A DNA stretch of 64,000 bases from Neurospora crassa OR74A (Eukaryota; Ascomycota; Sordariomycetes; Sordariales; Sordariaceae): positions 3,534,001 to 3,598,000 of the forward strand of contig NC_026507.1 of NCBI RefSeq assembly GCF_000182925.2, given 5' to 3'. Made by a program: the position numbers and the translations under genes. This document shows, one piece after another, positions 21,373-33,257 of the stretch (position 1 is its first letter; each line of letters begins with the position of its first letter). Below the pieces are notes generated by a model. It was not told the DNA's origin. It made no database searches and saw only the letters and a list, made by a program, of their open reading frames with translations.

Positions 21373-23261
21373 ATGTACAAAATCGGCAACATCTACTTCA
21401 TCGCCGCCGTCGCCGTCATCGGTGAGTCCATCTCCGTCATCACTGCTATGAGTCCATCTCTGCTCTGGCCTGCTGCTTTTCAAGCTAACCACTAGGGGAC
21501 AAAAGGCGGCGCGCTATTTGGCTTCGATATTTCTTCCATGTCAGCTATCATCTCGACTCAGCCGTACCTCTGCCAGTTCAACCAGCTCGGCCACAACGAA
21601 AAGGGCTTGTGCCTCGGTCCTACCAACGATGTTCAGGGTGGTATCACAGCCGCCATGCCTGGTGGTTCGTGGCTCGGCGCTCTCTGCTCTGGTTTTGTCT
21701 CCGATACTTTCGGCCGCAAACGCTCCATTCAGATAGGTTCCGTGATTTGGTACGTGGTCTCCGCATCGACTACCTCACGAGAACCAAACAACTAACCCTT
21801 TCTTGCAGGATTATTGGTTCCGTCATCGTCTGCGCGTCTGTCAACATTCCTATGTTGGTTGTCGGTCGCATCATCAACGGATTTTCGGTCGGAATATGCT
21901 CTGCCCAAGTCCCTGTCTACATTTCCGAGATCGCCCTTCCATCGAAGCGCGGTCGCCTTGTCGGTTTCCAGCAATGGGCTATCACCTGGGGCATTCTGAT
22001 CATGTTCTTTATCTGCTATGGCTGCTCGTTCATGAAGGGAACGGCCGCCTTCAGAGTTCCTTGGGGTCTTCAGGCCATCCCTGCCGCCCTCCTCTTTCTC
22101 GGCCTTGTCTTCCTCCCCGAGTCGCCCCGCTGGCTTTGCAAGAAGGACAGATGGGACGAGGCAAAGGATGTGCTTACCTTGGTTCACGGAAAAGGAAATC
22201 CCAACTCCCCGTGGGTGCACCGTGAGATGCAAGAGATTCGCGAGATGGTCGAGTTCGAGCGCGCCAATGCTGATGTCAGCTACTTCGAACTGTTCAAGCC
22301 CAACATGATCAACCGGACCTCGATTGGCGTTTTTACTCAGATATGGTCTCAGTTGACCGGTATGAATGTGATGGTATGTCTTCCTATCATTCTTGCTCCA
22401 TGTTTCACAAAAGTTATCGCTGACCACCAACAGATGTACTACATAACCTACGTCTTCACAATGGCCGGTCTTGCCGATGGAAGCGAGAATGCTGTCCTTC
22501 TCCCTAGCGGTATCCAGTTCGTCATTAACGTCGTCATGACGATACCGGCTCTTCTTTGGATGGATCGCTGGGGTCGCCGTCCGACCCTGCTGGTTGGTGC
22601 ATTCTTCATGTGCCTCTGGCTCTGTGTCAATGCCGGCTTGTTTGCTGTTTATTCACGACCTGCCCGCCCTGGCGAGTTCACTTCCCCGGCCGAGTCCATG
22701 GCTATCACTGGCGCTCCAGCCAAAGCCGTCATTGCTTCAACTTATCTCTTTGTCGCATCTTTCGCACCCACTTGGGGTCCTGTTTCGTGGACCTATCCCC
22801 CGGAGCTTTACCCGCTTCGTCTCCGCGGAAAAGCCGTTGCCCTCTGCACTTCAGCCAACTGGGCTTTCAACTTTGCCCTTGCCTACTTCGTTCCTCCTGC
22901 TTTTGCTAACATTACCTGGAAAACCTACGTCATCTTCGCTACGTTCTGCGCGGCCATGTTCATCCACGTCTTTTTCATGTTCCCCGAGACCGCCAACAAG
23001 CCTCTTGAGGAAGTCGAGGAGATCTTTGACGATACCAAGCCTGGAGGTAAGTTATCACTCCATCATATGAGACGCCCTGTTCTGTTGGTCAAACGTTAAT
23101 CTGAAACCATTTGTACAGCCATCAAGTACATCGGCACCCCCGCTTGGAAGACAAGAAACACTCGCAATCTTACGCTCAAGCAGGAGCACAACGATACTCT
23201 CTCGTCGGAGGAGAAGATTGGCTTGGAGGAGCACGCTCACAAGGAAACCACCGGCAGATGA
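21373..23261 (+). CDS. MFS hexose transporter (sugar porter family)
   Basis: A 12-helix plasma-membrane sugar transporter of 537 aa. Exons are 21373-21421, 21506-21749, 21809-22373, 22434-23046 and 23119-23261 (1614 nt, all phases fit). Start is MYKIGNIYFIAAVAVIGGALFG, the usual first helix. Sugar-porter signatures are present: DTFGRKRS after helix 2, GRIINGFSVGICSAQVPVY followed by SEIALPSKRGRLVGFQQ, PESPRWLCKK before the central loop, DRWGRRPTLL, and WTYPPELYPLRLRGKA after helix 10. The C-terminal FPETANKPLEEVEEIF is also typical. The sequence resembles fungal glucose/high-affinity hexose carriers, and from memory N. crassa has such a gene near this place (NCU08152), not verified. The specific sugar is not determinable. 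It is followed in the same direction by the PhoD-like phosphatase, about 1 kb on, with no sign of co-transcription. Confidence 0.94.
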
Positions 23262-24225
23262 ATCACGATAACAATGCTCACTGCAAGCCTCCAAGAAGCA
23301 ACCGATAGCTGCTCCGATATATCCGCCTTTGTGGTACGAAAGATGGGGGGCAATCTAGCTCGTGTATTGGTCTTCGAAGTATAAGACATCATCTGAAAGG
23401 TATGCTGGATGAAGGAGAAGATTCACAAATAACGCCGTCATTGCGGTGGTTCGACGGATGTATGCTTAGGGAATATCAGCTACGGGAAGTAGGTTTTTTT
23501 CCATTAGCCCTCAATATATGCATCATCTCAAAAAATAAAGAAAAAAAAGGTCAAGGCTCGCTTACTCTTGCCAATGAATCAGAAAACATTTGACGGGATT
23601 ATTGCTCTTGTGGTTTCCCCGCAAGGTTATCTGCTGTTCACTCGATCACCGGACTGTGCATAGCCGCATCCGTCAAGATGGCCCTGTCAACGACTTTCGA
23701 GATGCCTTTAATTCGTTACCAATGCAGGCAGGTAAGCGACTCTTTCTGTTTCGTGACGAGGCTCACCCCTATGCAATGTACCCTTGGCCAAGGAATATAA
23801 CCCCAATTGATGACTATATGGTACATAATCCAGCCCCTCAAGTTGGCTGCAGCAGTACCGATTTTACTTGCTCAAACCGGTTTTTCCTTAAGCGGAAGCT
23901 GAACTTTGCGCGATCCCAGCTGTACCTGCATGCCATCTCGCAAACTGTGGTAAGTAGTGGTTGAGCCCTATGACAAAACCTCTCCTGTGCTTAGAAAATA
24001 ACTGCTTTGGATGAGTAAAAGTGGTGAATCTTGCATAGAAGCTTGCTGATCTGTTGCGAGTTTTTGCCGAGGCATTAGCATCAACACGATCGAAGCTCGT
24101 GAGAGAAGATGGAGAAGGATATGTATAAACAGGATGCTCCATGCTGTCATCATGGAATGCAACTGTTCTACTTCCCAGTCAACCAAGTGGGAGCGTCACT
24201 TGATACTCCTTTTCGAGTAACAACG
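23262..24225. other. Intergenic region between hexose transporter and PhoD-like phosphatase
   Basis: About 960 bases, holding the transporter 3' UTR and the phosphatase promoter. Short frames only. I looked for a CACGTG (NUC-1/Pho4 type) element upstream of the phosphatase and did not see one. Confidence 0.45.
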
Positions 24226-26420
24226 ATGAAGCAGACAACAGGCATTCTGTTGTTCGCTACGGCAGCTTCGGCTTTCTACGCGGGCAATATCAACTACTTG
24301 TCGCCATCCCTCCGTCACCCATCCCTGGGTATTTCAATTCCCAAGGTCGCGGCAAGGACGTATGAAAGCTTACCATGGAAGCCTGAGCAGCTCAACTTTA
24401 CACACGGCGTTGCTTCAGGAGATCCGTACGATGACAGCGTCATTCTTTGGACACGGGCGGCACCAACGATGGACAATGACCACTCTAATACCACCGTCAG
24501 CGGAACCACTGGGCTGTTCAGCCATGAGACAGAAGAATTTGTGTTCTTCAGCAAGTCCAAAGTGTGTGTTGACTGGAAGATTGCCACGGATGAAAAGTTT
24601 GAGAAAGTAGCCGATGAAGGACGTGTGTGGACAAGTTCGGACATTGACTTTACTGTCAAGGTGAGAAGAGCAGCATTGGGATGGCACGCCATAGTCGAGA
24701 GGCTAACTATCTATTTTAACAGGTCGAGGCGAAGAAACTCTGCCCGTTCACTACGTACTACTATCAGTTTAATATTTGCGATTCCTACAATAACTCGCCG
24801 GTCGGACGGACTAAGACACTCCCAGCAAGGGGCAAGAAAGTTCCTTCTGGTATCAAACTTGCCGTGTACTCGTGCAGCAACTATCGTAGGTCGATTGGCT
24901 GGCTCATCTGGTAATTCAGCTAACCGTTTGGTCAGCCCAGGGCTTCTTCAACGTGTTTGGAAACACGGTGAGGAAGGATTCGGTCGACTTTATTGTCTTT
25001 TTGGGTGACTACATCTACGAATTCCAGAACGGACAGTATGGCTGGGGTGATGCTCTTGGTCGCATCCCGCAGCCCGACCGGGTAACATATACGTATGTTG
25101 GCGCTTCGTCTATGATTCATGTCTCTGTTGTTGACATGTGTCTAGCTTGTATGATTACCGAAGGAGAATTGCGACGTACCGTACCGACTTGGACCTGGTT
25201 GCCAACCACATGAAGTTTCCTTGGATTCAGGTGTGGGATGATCACGAGGTATGTGAAAGTTATTGTTGCCTCGGAGCACACAGCCTGCTAACCACAACTG
25301 TGAATCGCAGGTGGCGGACAATACGTGGCGTGATGGAAGCTCCTTTCTGCAGAACAACGAGGACTCGTTTATCAGTGACGGCGGTGTGTCGACAGATAGC
25401 CGCAAGGCAAACGCCGTTCGGGCTTACTTTGAATGGATGCCCATCCGTCAGGTAGACATGGATGATGGCCTGCGCATCTGGAGAAATTTCGAATTCGGCG
25501 ACCTCTTCGACCTCATCATGTTGGACACGCGGCAATATGACCGGTCCATCACCAACATATACACTGTAAGCCACTATTGTCTACCCCAAACCCGAGTCTG
25601 CATTATTCGACCCCCTACTGACATCCTTCATCTTGCGCTCTAGAACACAGGATACATCAAAGACATCTCCGACGACACCTCCCGCTCTCTCATGGGTCCC
25701 CGACAAGAAGCCTGGTTCTACCGCACGCTCAAAGAATCCTCCCAGCGCGGCACCAAGTGGCGACTCATCGGCAACCAAATCATCTTCAGCCAGCTGCTCG
25801 TCAGCAAGGACAGGAACCTGCCCTACGACTACGACGCCTGGGACGGCTACGTGGCCAACCGCAACCGCACCTTGGCTACGCTCTACGAGAACAGCATTAC
25901 CAACAACATTATGCTAGCAGGCGACTCGCACGCGTCATGGGCATCTGATCTCGTGTGGCTCGACAAGCCAATTGAACTAGGGGAATACGACCCCATCACG
26001 GGCCGCGGGGCAATCGGCGTTGAGTTCGCCGTCAGCGCGGTCTCGAGCCCTAGTCCGCTGGGACAGAATGTCACGATGGAGGAGACGGAGACGTACACGA
26101 GTCTGTTGACGAACTTTAACAAGGAACTGCAGTGGACGGATCTGTATTATAGGGGGTACACTGAGTTGTGTGTCGGGTATGAAGGGGTGACTGCTCGGTT
26201 CTACGGGGCGCCGGATATCAGGACGAGGAACGGGTTTGAGGTGTCTTTGGCGAACTTCACGGTCAAGGATGGGGAGAATAGACTGCAGAGATATGGAGAG
26301 GAGATGGTGGCGAGCGTGGATGGGAAGGTGGAGTTTGGAAGTTTGCAGAGGGGGAAGACGGTGACGGCTAATTTGACGTATGATACGGAGGAGAAGAGGT
26401 GGTTTGTGTTTGGGGAGTAG
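24226..26420 (+). CDS. phoD: Secreted PhoD-like alkaline phosphatase/phosphodiesterase
   Basis: An extracellular metallophosphatase that likely releases phosphate from organic esters. Exons are 24226-24660, 24723-24885, 24936-25092, 25146-25248, 25311-25565 and 25644-26420 (1890 nt, 629 aa). The start at MKQTTGILLFATAASAFYA gives a clear signal peptide; in-frame ATGs further upstream would bury it. An N-terminal PhoD domain (FTHGVASGDPYDDSVILWTR) precedes the catalytic part. Metal-binding motifs are VFLGDYIYEF, WDDHE and AGDSHASW, with LDTRQY and GPRQEAWFY between. Several NxS/T sites fit a glycosylated secreted enzyme. The C-terminal third (after ~520) is the usual fungal extension. Fungal PhoD enzymes are often phosphate-starvation induced, but I see no clear NUC-1 site. 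Whether it is a monoesterase or diesterase cannot be told. Confidence 0.93.
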
Positions 26421-27326
26421 TGTGAGGAGGTTGGTGGTAGGGATGTTTACGAGCGGAGAGGATGAACGGACAGATGATGAGGGGGCAAGGGATATCCAGG
26501 GGTGTTGATTGAGAAAAAGATCTCCCAATAGTTTTTTTGTCCCTTGTTCTTATACAATCGTAGATTCGAATAATGCCGGAGTTCTCATATCTGAAGAGAC
26601 ATGTCTCGGGTTCGGACCGGGACTCTGACATGGGAATATAAGCGAATCAACGGGTCTTTGGCTACCAGTTGCTGCCCTCGCTTGCGGCGAGCATGATTGA
26701 AGCTTGGAAGAAAAAGAATATGGAGAATTGAGCCACAGTCACATCACGGATGGCGGAGTCTTCTCCTCTTGCTCCATTGTATATCAAAGTCTGTGCGTGG
26801 TAGAAAGCCGGTGACGTTATGAGGAGTTGTAGTCCATGCGTCATCTTCTAGTCACCACGCGTTCATCACCAAGCTTAAAAACACGGTTATCTCCTATGGT
26901 CGACGTTGGTCTCTAACTCGACTGTTTTCAGAGCACTAGGAATACAACAGCTCATAATTAGGGCTGTTTTATCCACAAAGATAGTCGCCAACTTGCATTC
27001 TTGTAAGTTTTCTCAGTGACCCGATTACTTATGAAGTCAGACTGGAGAGAAACCGACATGCCAAACGCTTGAGCGTTTTCCACGAGACACACGTCCGCCG
27101 CATTACGAAACTGTCATTTCGAATTGCCTCGAGAACCCATCTAAATTGCTGCTTGCCCAGTGTATATATCTCCTATCGAAACTCAGAACTCCGAGGCCAG
27201 TGACTCACCTTATAACAGCCAGAAGTCATCAGTATCATTGCCGGAACGTGTATACCGGGCTGAAACTCGATCATCAAAGAACCGCCAAACGGAAGCGTAT
27301 CCTACACACACACACACACACACACC
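26421..27326. other. Intergenic region
   Basis: About 900 bases between two plus-strand genes. Short overlapping frames only. The last ~180 bases before 27327 appear to be a leader that ends in a CA repeat directly before the start codon. Confidence 0.45.
27304..27325. repeat. (AC)n microsatellite directly upstream of a start codon
   Basis: Eleven AC units ending one base before the ATG at 27327, so the repeat would lie in the mRNA leader and set the start-codon context (CACC ATGG). Confidence 0.9.
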
Positions 27327-28790
27327 ATGGCCAGTCACCAAAAGGCCAAAGGCATCTCCGCCACCCTCTCTCCTTCATCAACAAAACCCGCCGATCCAGG
27401 TGCCGGCGTGGTTCCCGAAAACCTCTACCACACAACTTTGACTGTAATCGACCACCACGCCACCACCTGCGGCGCCACCACCTGCCTGCAGGTCCTCGGC
27501 ACGCACACCACTCTCAAGGACGCCAAGGCTTTTGCCTACCACGACGCCCTCCGCTCGCTCAACTACCAACCCTACGACTTTGCCATCTACGCCACCCGCG
27601 AGAACTTTGGTGGCATGCCTCCTCCAGGTCCTCATCAGAAAAAAAGGCAACAAGTACCAACAGCAGAAGCAGTAGCCACCGCGGTAGCAGCAGCAGCAGC
27701 AGCAGCAACAAAGACACCCAAACCCACCACAGCCGCAGCGAAACTTGCGGCAGCGGAGAACTTGGAAAACGAAAGTGGGTACTCGACAAGCACAGGCACC
27801 TCGGACACGGAGAACAACGATGGGGGCCCCCCCCCTCCCGAGGTCTGGCCCTATGGCGACGAAGTGCTCGTGTACGCCAAGGCGCGCGCCGGCGGTCAGG
27901 AATTCCTCATTGGCGTTGTTGAGAAGCCCAACACGGAACATCTGGCTTCGGCGGGGCCCATGTACGGGAACGTTCCCTTATTACCGTCGCACAAGACTCC
28001 CTCCTCCAAGTTTCAATCTAAAGCAAGGCAGCCACTTGGTGCTGCTGCTGGCTTAGAAGCCGAAGCCGAAGCCGAATCAGACTTCGACGAGACAGAAGAA
28101 CTCTCGTACGTAATCCAGACTAAAACCGACTACAACCAAGCCCTAGCACCAGGCCAACCCGACGAGCCCGACGAAGCCGAGGAGCTTGAACCCGAACCCA
28201 CCACCGGCGCCGGCGCCGGCGCCCGCCGCCATCATCATCCCCCCAGCCGCCGCCGCCGCCGCCGCCGCTCCTCATCCATCACCCGCCTCTTCCAAGCCTG
28301 TGAAATCGAGGGGTGTTTCCCTCACAAGCGCGACGCCGTCGACTTTGCTCGACGGTGGCTCGACACCCAAAAGGAGTCGGGCATGTTCGTCCAGTATGAT
28401 GAGCGCGAACAGCTGCCAAGGTCTTTTTTCCTCCGACCCCTCCCGACAGATGAAAAAGAAAAAGAGGAGGAGGAAGAAGAGGAAGAAGATACACAGCAAT
28501 GGCCGTTTGGAGAAGACGTGCTGGTGCATGCGGTTGCGTCAACGGGGGAGAATTATTGTGTGGCTGTTAGGACGGTAAAAGGGGCGAAGGAGAGGTTTGG
28601 GAAGAAGGTGCCGAGACGGGGCGGGAGGGAGGTGGAGATGGATAGTTTGGAAAGGGAGAGTATGGGGATGGGGATGGAGGTGCCGAGGGTGTTGGTTAGA
28701 GAGGAGGGGATGGAGGAGACGATGAAGGGACGGGAGGAAAAGTGGAGGATGAGTTATTATGAGGATGTTCCCACCAAGATTGGGACGTGA
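27327..28790 (+). CDS. Unknown protein with internal duplication (487 aa)
   Basis: A single-exon frame from ATG 27327 (good context ACCATGG) to TGA 28788-28790. I do not recognise a named family. Two regions look related. The first has KDAKAFAYHDAL (from about residue 64) and later WPYGDEVLVYA (from 174). The second has KRDAVDFARRWL (from 334) and WPFGEDVLVHA (from 392). Each half thus pairs a short amphipathic helix with a WPxG..VLV.A strand segment, suggesting a duplicated domain. The linkers are low complexity: poly-Ala/Thr (about 112-140), an acidic stretch (about 245-290), Arg/His-rich runs (about 296-315) and a Lys/Glu run (about 373-390). No signal peptide or membrane segment is seen. 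The N-terminal YHTTLTVIDHHATTC...LQVLGTHTTL has the look of a conserved fungal domain of unknown function. It is convergent with the gene at 30046-30641. Confidence 0.75.
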   Translation: MASHQKAKGISATLSPSSTKPADPGAGVVPENLYHTTLTVIDHHATTCGATTCLQVLGTHTTLKDAKAFAYHDALRSLNYQPYDFAIYATRENFGGMPPPGPHQKKRQQVPTAEAVATAVAAAAAAATKTPKPTTAAAKLAAAENLENESGYSTSTGTSDTENNDGGPPPPEVWPYGDEVLVYAKARAGGQEFLIGVVEKPNTEHLASAGPMYGNVPLLPSHKTPSSKFQSKARQPLGAAAGLEAEAEAESDFDETEELSYVIQTKTDYNQALAPGQPDEPDEAEELEPEPTTGAGAGARRHHHPPSRRRRRRRSSSITRLFQACEIEGCFPHKRDAVDFARRWLDTQKESGMFVQYDEREQLPRSFFLRPLPTDEKEKEEEEEEEEDTQQWPFGEDVLVHAVASTGENYCVAVRTVKGAKERFGKKVPRRGGREVEMDSLERESMGMGMEVPRVLVREEGMEETMKGREEKWRMSYYEDVPTKIGT

Positions 28791-30045
28791 GTTTTGGGTT
28801 GCTTGAGTTGGGTTTGGTTGGGGACTGGAATTGGGGGGTGGTGGGTTGTGTTCGGGGATAGATAGTTGTAATGGGGGTTATGGATCATAGGTTTGGTGAT
28901 GTAAGGAAGGTGGGAGGAGGGAAAAGTGGCCGAAGGATAAAATGGCAAAGGTAAACGGGATGAATGAGCGGGGATCGAGAAGGGTTGTTGGAGTTGTTAA
29001 GTTCGGAGACTGACTGCCCTGGGGTGGAAGGGGAAAAAATAATGGAAATGGAGCATAACAAACAAAGGAGGTTCTTCTGATGGGTTATTTACTGTGTATG
29101 CTGTTTGATCGATCCTGGGGTTTGAACTGTGGGTTTTGTTTTTCTTTTTCAAGGGGGGGGGGGGGGTTTTTACTGCCTGGGTCGGGTCAGGCAGGTGCCA
29201 GGGGTCAATGTCATGGATCGGTTCGTTTACGAATCGGGGAAAGCCGAGAATGGCACAAACACGACCGTTGTTGGGTTTGACGACAATGCGAAACAGACTT
29301 TTGTTTTGGTTGGTTGCATTATGGGATGTTTTCCACAAGTCGTTTTTTATGCTGGAGCTCGGGATCAAATCGAGGTGTTGGGAGATTGGAGACGAAAGGC
29401 TCCATGACTCGAGTTGGTCGAAAAGAAAGAACAATACGACGTACATTGGGGGAAAGACGTCTGTTTGGCTTGGCTTCACCAACACTGTCGATTGCTTTTA
29501 TGAATTGCTGCTTCTGGGATTGTTGGGGGCCCAAACATCTCGTGTTCAGGCAATTGTTATCGTCGCTGTCAGAGCTGTCAAACGCCACAAGAATTGAGAT
29601 AACAGCTGTAAACCTGATATCCAACCACAACTCGCTGGGTGCCTCATTCGTAGTTTGCTTCTTTTGGAAATTGGAAATAGTGAAATAAAACGCCCGTTCA
29701 ACAATGTGGGTGCAACTTTGGTGTATTTGTCGATCCTCCAACCAAATTCCTCATCTAATGCTTCTGTAAACTTTCTTTGACAAATCTTCCCGTAAACTTC
29801 CGGACCAACGTGCCAATCTCGAACATGACGCGTCCGAGGAAAAAAAGCCACCGTTTTGCGCCATTCCCGTGCATCCCGCGTATCTCTAAAAAGGGGTATA
29901 TATCATGAAAGGAGGAAAAAGAAAAGCCTGACCGAGCAACCAACCAACCAACCAACCAACCCAGAGTGGTTCTCAACAAAGGGATAAGCAACAAGACCCC
30001 CAAGCAATCTTGGGTCCAGCCCTAGTTGGTTTCACTGAATGATAA
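28791..30045. other. Convergent 3' region
   Basis: About 1.25 kb between converging genes. It holds a G14 run (29153-29166) and a (CAAC/AACC) repeat (29938-29961). The frames on both strands are short shadows of each other. No gene is supported. Confidence 0.45.
29938..29961. repeat. (AACC)n microsatellite
   Basis: About six AACC units downstream of the stop codon of the 30046-30641 gene, probably in its 3' UTR. Confidence 0.85.
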
Positions 30046-30641
30046 TCAAGCATGCAGAAGATGCCTCCAACTCCACTTCCTCCTGCTGCTGCAAGATGAC
30101 GATGACCTAGAGACGTCTTCGCATGCGAGGAAGTCTTCGATTCGCTGCTTGATATCGTTGGGAAGAGTATCAATGCTGTCATTCAGCAAATCCAGACATA
30201 CTCGTGATGCTAGAAGATGAACTGTGTTAGGCCACCATTTCATAAATTAGGAGTTTTCACCAGTGTACACGTACGGACAGAAGCGTTCTGTTCGCCAATC
30301 TCAATGGCAATGTTCATGCGTGTCGAGTTGTAGCAGCCGAAGGTGCGTTGAATGGCAAGCATGCGCCGCCAGAGGAGCTGGGGGTCGATGTCGTTGTAGT
30401 CTCTCATGTCTTCGATGCTGGAGCGCAGGGATCTCGTGCTTCGCAGTGAGCTGGAGGAGGATGATCTGGAAAGCGGCGTGTGCTCCTCGTCGTCGTGAGA
30501 TGATTCGACCGGGCACGGAGTTATGGCGTCCTCGTTGTAATTTTGTGGTGAGGATGCACGGCTGTAGAAACTTGGTCGAGCGCAGATGGTTCGGAGAAAA
30601 GACCTTTGGCGAGTTCCAAGGGAGTTGGGTAGGTTTGACAT
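30046..30641 (-). CDS. Small unknown fungal protein (176 aa, two exons)
   Basis: Exon 1 runs from ATG 30641 to 30275 and exon 2 from 30209 to 30046 (TGA), joined over a 65-nt intron (30210-30274) with GTACGT donor and CTTCTAG acceptor; the total is 531 nt and in frame. I do not recognise a family. The N-terminus is basic and Ser-rich, with an Arg/Ser block (LSRSSSSSSLRSTRSLRSS) before the ordered part. That part reads LLWRRMLAIQRTFGCYNS, then IEIGEQNASVPSRVCLDLLN and DTLPNDIKQRIEDFLAC, predicted helical. A second Ser run and a basic end follow. The basic, acid-poor N-terminus could be a mitochondrial presequence (SFLRTICARPSFYSRASSP), which is an inference. The clean splice phase and the non-repetitive helical core support a real gene. 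Confidence 0.65.
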
Positions 30642-32182
30642 GACTTGAGTTGATGGAGCCTCGTGTTCGAGGTGAAGCTGATAATGAGGTGTGTTGAGAT
30701 TGTGGACGATAATCCCTGCTTCATGTAGAAACTGGATCGGTCTATGTCGACGATACAGTCGGTTATTCGTGCGGCTAGAGCCGTGTGTTGGTGGGTGAGA
30801 TTATTTTTGGAGGGTGCTCTGCTTTGACGAGTGCGTATATGGCTTGGGTGCAGAAAACTGGTGACAAAGAGAGAAAATGGCAAGACGAAATAACAGGGCC
30901 GAAAGAGCAGGGTCGTAGAGCTTTTTTATGGACCAGACACGGAGATAAAGAAGCAGAGAAAAAGAAAAGTTTGTCGTGAGAGTTTGCATGAAGTCCGAGA
31001 CTGCCTGACATGGGGGCTGCCTACTCGAACTGAGCTGTCACCCTGTTCACTGGGACCGGATCGGCAGCAGGGGTCTTCAAAAGAAAAAGGCGAACGAGAG
31101 CTTATTCTCCAATGGGGGGCTCTAAGGCGGCGTTTGCTAGCTAGCTTTGCTCATGCCGCCTCGGTGATTCCATCACCCTCGAGCAAGGAGCCGAGGGGGG
31201 GTGGGTGGGTTGGTTCCGATGGTCCAGCCATCAAGGTGAAGCTGCATGAATATTTGTGTGGAGCACCTTGTTGCTTAGTTCCCTTCGTCTGTGACTGTGC
31301 CATGTAAATTGGAATACCTACCTAATCATGGACCCAACCCAACTGTGCCGACCACAGCCGGCGTGTTTTGCTGACAGCGCGTTTTGCTGACACTGACCTG
31401 ATAGTGACAGAGTGTTGACGAAGATGGAAAAGGCCATTATTCTCTTATGGTGTAGATCCTTTCTCATCGATTTGCTCTTCTCGAAGGTTAAGCTTTGCGC
31501 CCTACCTTGACCGTAATCAAACCGCAAAGCATATGCTTGCTTAGGTCACAAAGAGGGAGGGGGCAATCAAACAATCAATCATTCAACTGACCAATAGCTG
31601 CCATTGGTTGCGGCATTCATCGATCAACCACCACCACCACCACCACACACCTCGACAACAACTTCCTCGCCTTATTCGCTTTCACTCGCCTTATCATCAC
31701 TTTTTAGCAGCAGGGGTGTAGAGCACATCACGCCGCCTTGGGCTGCCGTTATCGCATTTTCACCATTGCAAAAGCCCATCATCTGCCCGGACGAGTGCCG
31801 ACCCGCGAGCGGTAAATGGCGACGGTGACGTTGACTTCTGCAACTCTGATGGCGTGTTGCTCCCATGACGCGGTTTAGTGTCATGACACCGCCCATTCTC
31901 CTCTTCATCCTGAAGAGAAAAAAAAAAGAGGGTATCGCATGATGATATCTGGTCTGGTACATGCATCATCACCTTGGTCTGGATGCGCTGATGGATGCGT
32001 CGACGTTGACGACCAGAAACGACCAGTCTGAACCACGGCAGGGATGGCGGAGCGGGGCATTCATCCATGTCCACGAACCAAGGAAGGACCAAGGACCATG
32101 GCATTGATGGCGGCATCGATCCATCTCTGTCGTTCGGTTTCGTTTCCGGCCGGGGTGGTTTCTCTGTTGTTGTTTTTTTCCC

Positions 32183-32217
32183 TGTGTGTGTGTGTATGTG
32201 TGTGTGTGTGTGTGTGT
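32183..32217. repeat. (TG)n microsatellite
   Basis: About 17 TG units, interrupted once by TA, in intergenic sequence. Confidence 0.9.
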
Positions 32218-32598
32218 CAGGGTGCGCAGATCTCGACCTGAAAGAGTTCAAGCTTTGCAATTCTTGCATTCCGAACGGGAAGCTGCGGAACTTTCATCGG
32301 TGAAGACTCACGCAACCGCCCTTCCCGGAAAAAAAAAAAAAACAGAATTTTCATTTACACTAGTCGCTTGCGTCCTTGAGCAGAAAGTGGCGGGACTCTC
32401 CGCTGAAAGTCCTCCACAAACATCCAAATACTCAAAGGGTTTGCTCAAAGAAAGATCGAGTCAACAATCACAACGATGAGAGTCATCACGGAGAAGCGAG
32501 AGAGGTTTGTGAATCTTGTCTCACCCAGATCGCTCGGCACTTGGAGCGGGTCAGGGCAGATTTAGGGCTGCAACAGTACACTGTATTTCACGGCATCA

Positions 32599-32602
<4 letters not shown>

Positions 32603-32630
<28 letters not shown>
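32603..32630. repeat. C28 homopolymer
   Basis: Uninterrupted run of about 28 C in intergenic sequence. Runs of this length are difficult to sequence, so the length is uncertain. Confidence 0.85.
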
Positions 32631-32633
<3 letters not shown>

Positions 32634-33257
32634 ATTAGGTACCTGAACCTGGAAGCCGTCGATCAATCACTGCAATCGATGACTCCAATTCCGCGCACCA
32701 CCATGCCAAGAGAGAGCTCGGTAGTCTACAAAAACTGTTAACCACCAAACACCAGAGCCATAAAACACTTGCTCAATATCCAAGTGTAGGTCGGACTTTG
32801 CGCCATCATCAGAAGCGACAAGTCGAATCATAGCTTATCTTACCCATGTAGCCCATCTAGACCCAGTTATACCGGGCAAAGCGGTTTTCACCGGGCCACA
32901 ATTGTCGTGTAAGTGGTCTGATATCCTTGTTTTTCTGTAGCCCACTTCAGATATCCAATCTCCTCCTCCGCATCAAGCATGTGGATAATCTGAAAGCGGG
33001 GGCATTCAACCCATCATGCCGGGTTCCGGAACCATGATTTGCAGGGCGGATCAGAAAATGGCGGAGTATTCCAAACTCCGTTTCAAGGCAACCGTGAGTG
33101 ATATTTCATCGACTACAACAAAGCTCCAATAGTCGAATGCTCGCCTCGTTCACAACTGGGAATGCCCTCACGTACACACATGCGCGCCTCACAGTCAAAA
33201 TGAATGAGTTTCCACTATCAAAATCTCTTTCAGCATGACCCCATCCACCTATGGGTT

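Larger units (their letters stand above)
30642..33257. other. Gene-free region with several simple repeats
   Basis: About 2.6 kb between two minus-strand genes. It holds a (CAC)n patch (31627-31645), a (TG)n tract (32183-32217), an A14 run near 32328 and a C28 run (32603-32630). Several frames cross these repeats (for example 31760-32269 minus) and owe their openness to them. No domain is recognised. Confidence 0.45.
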
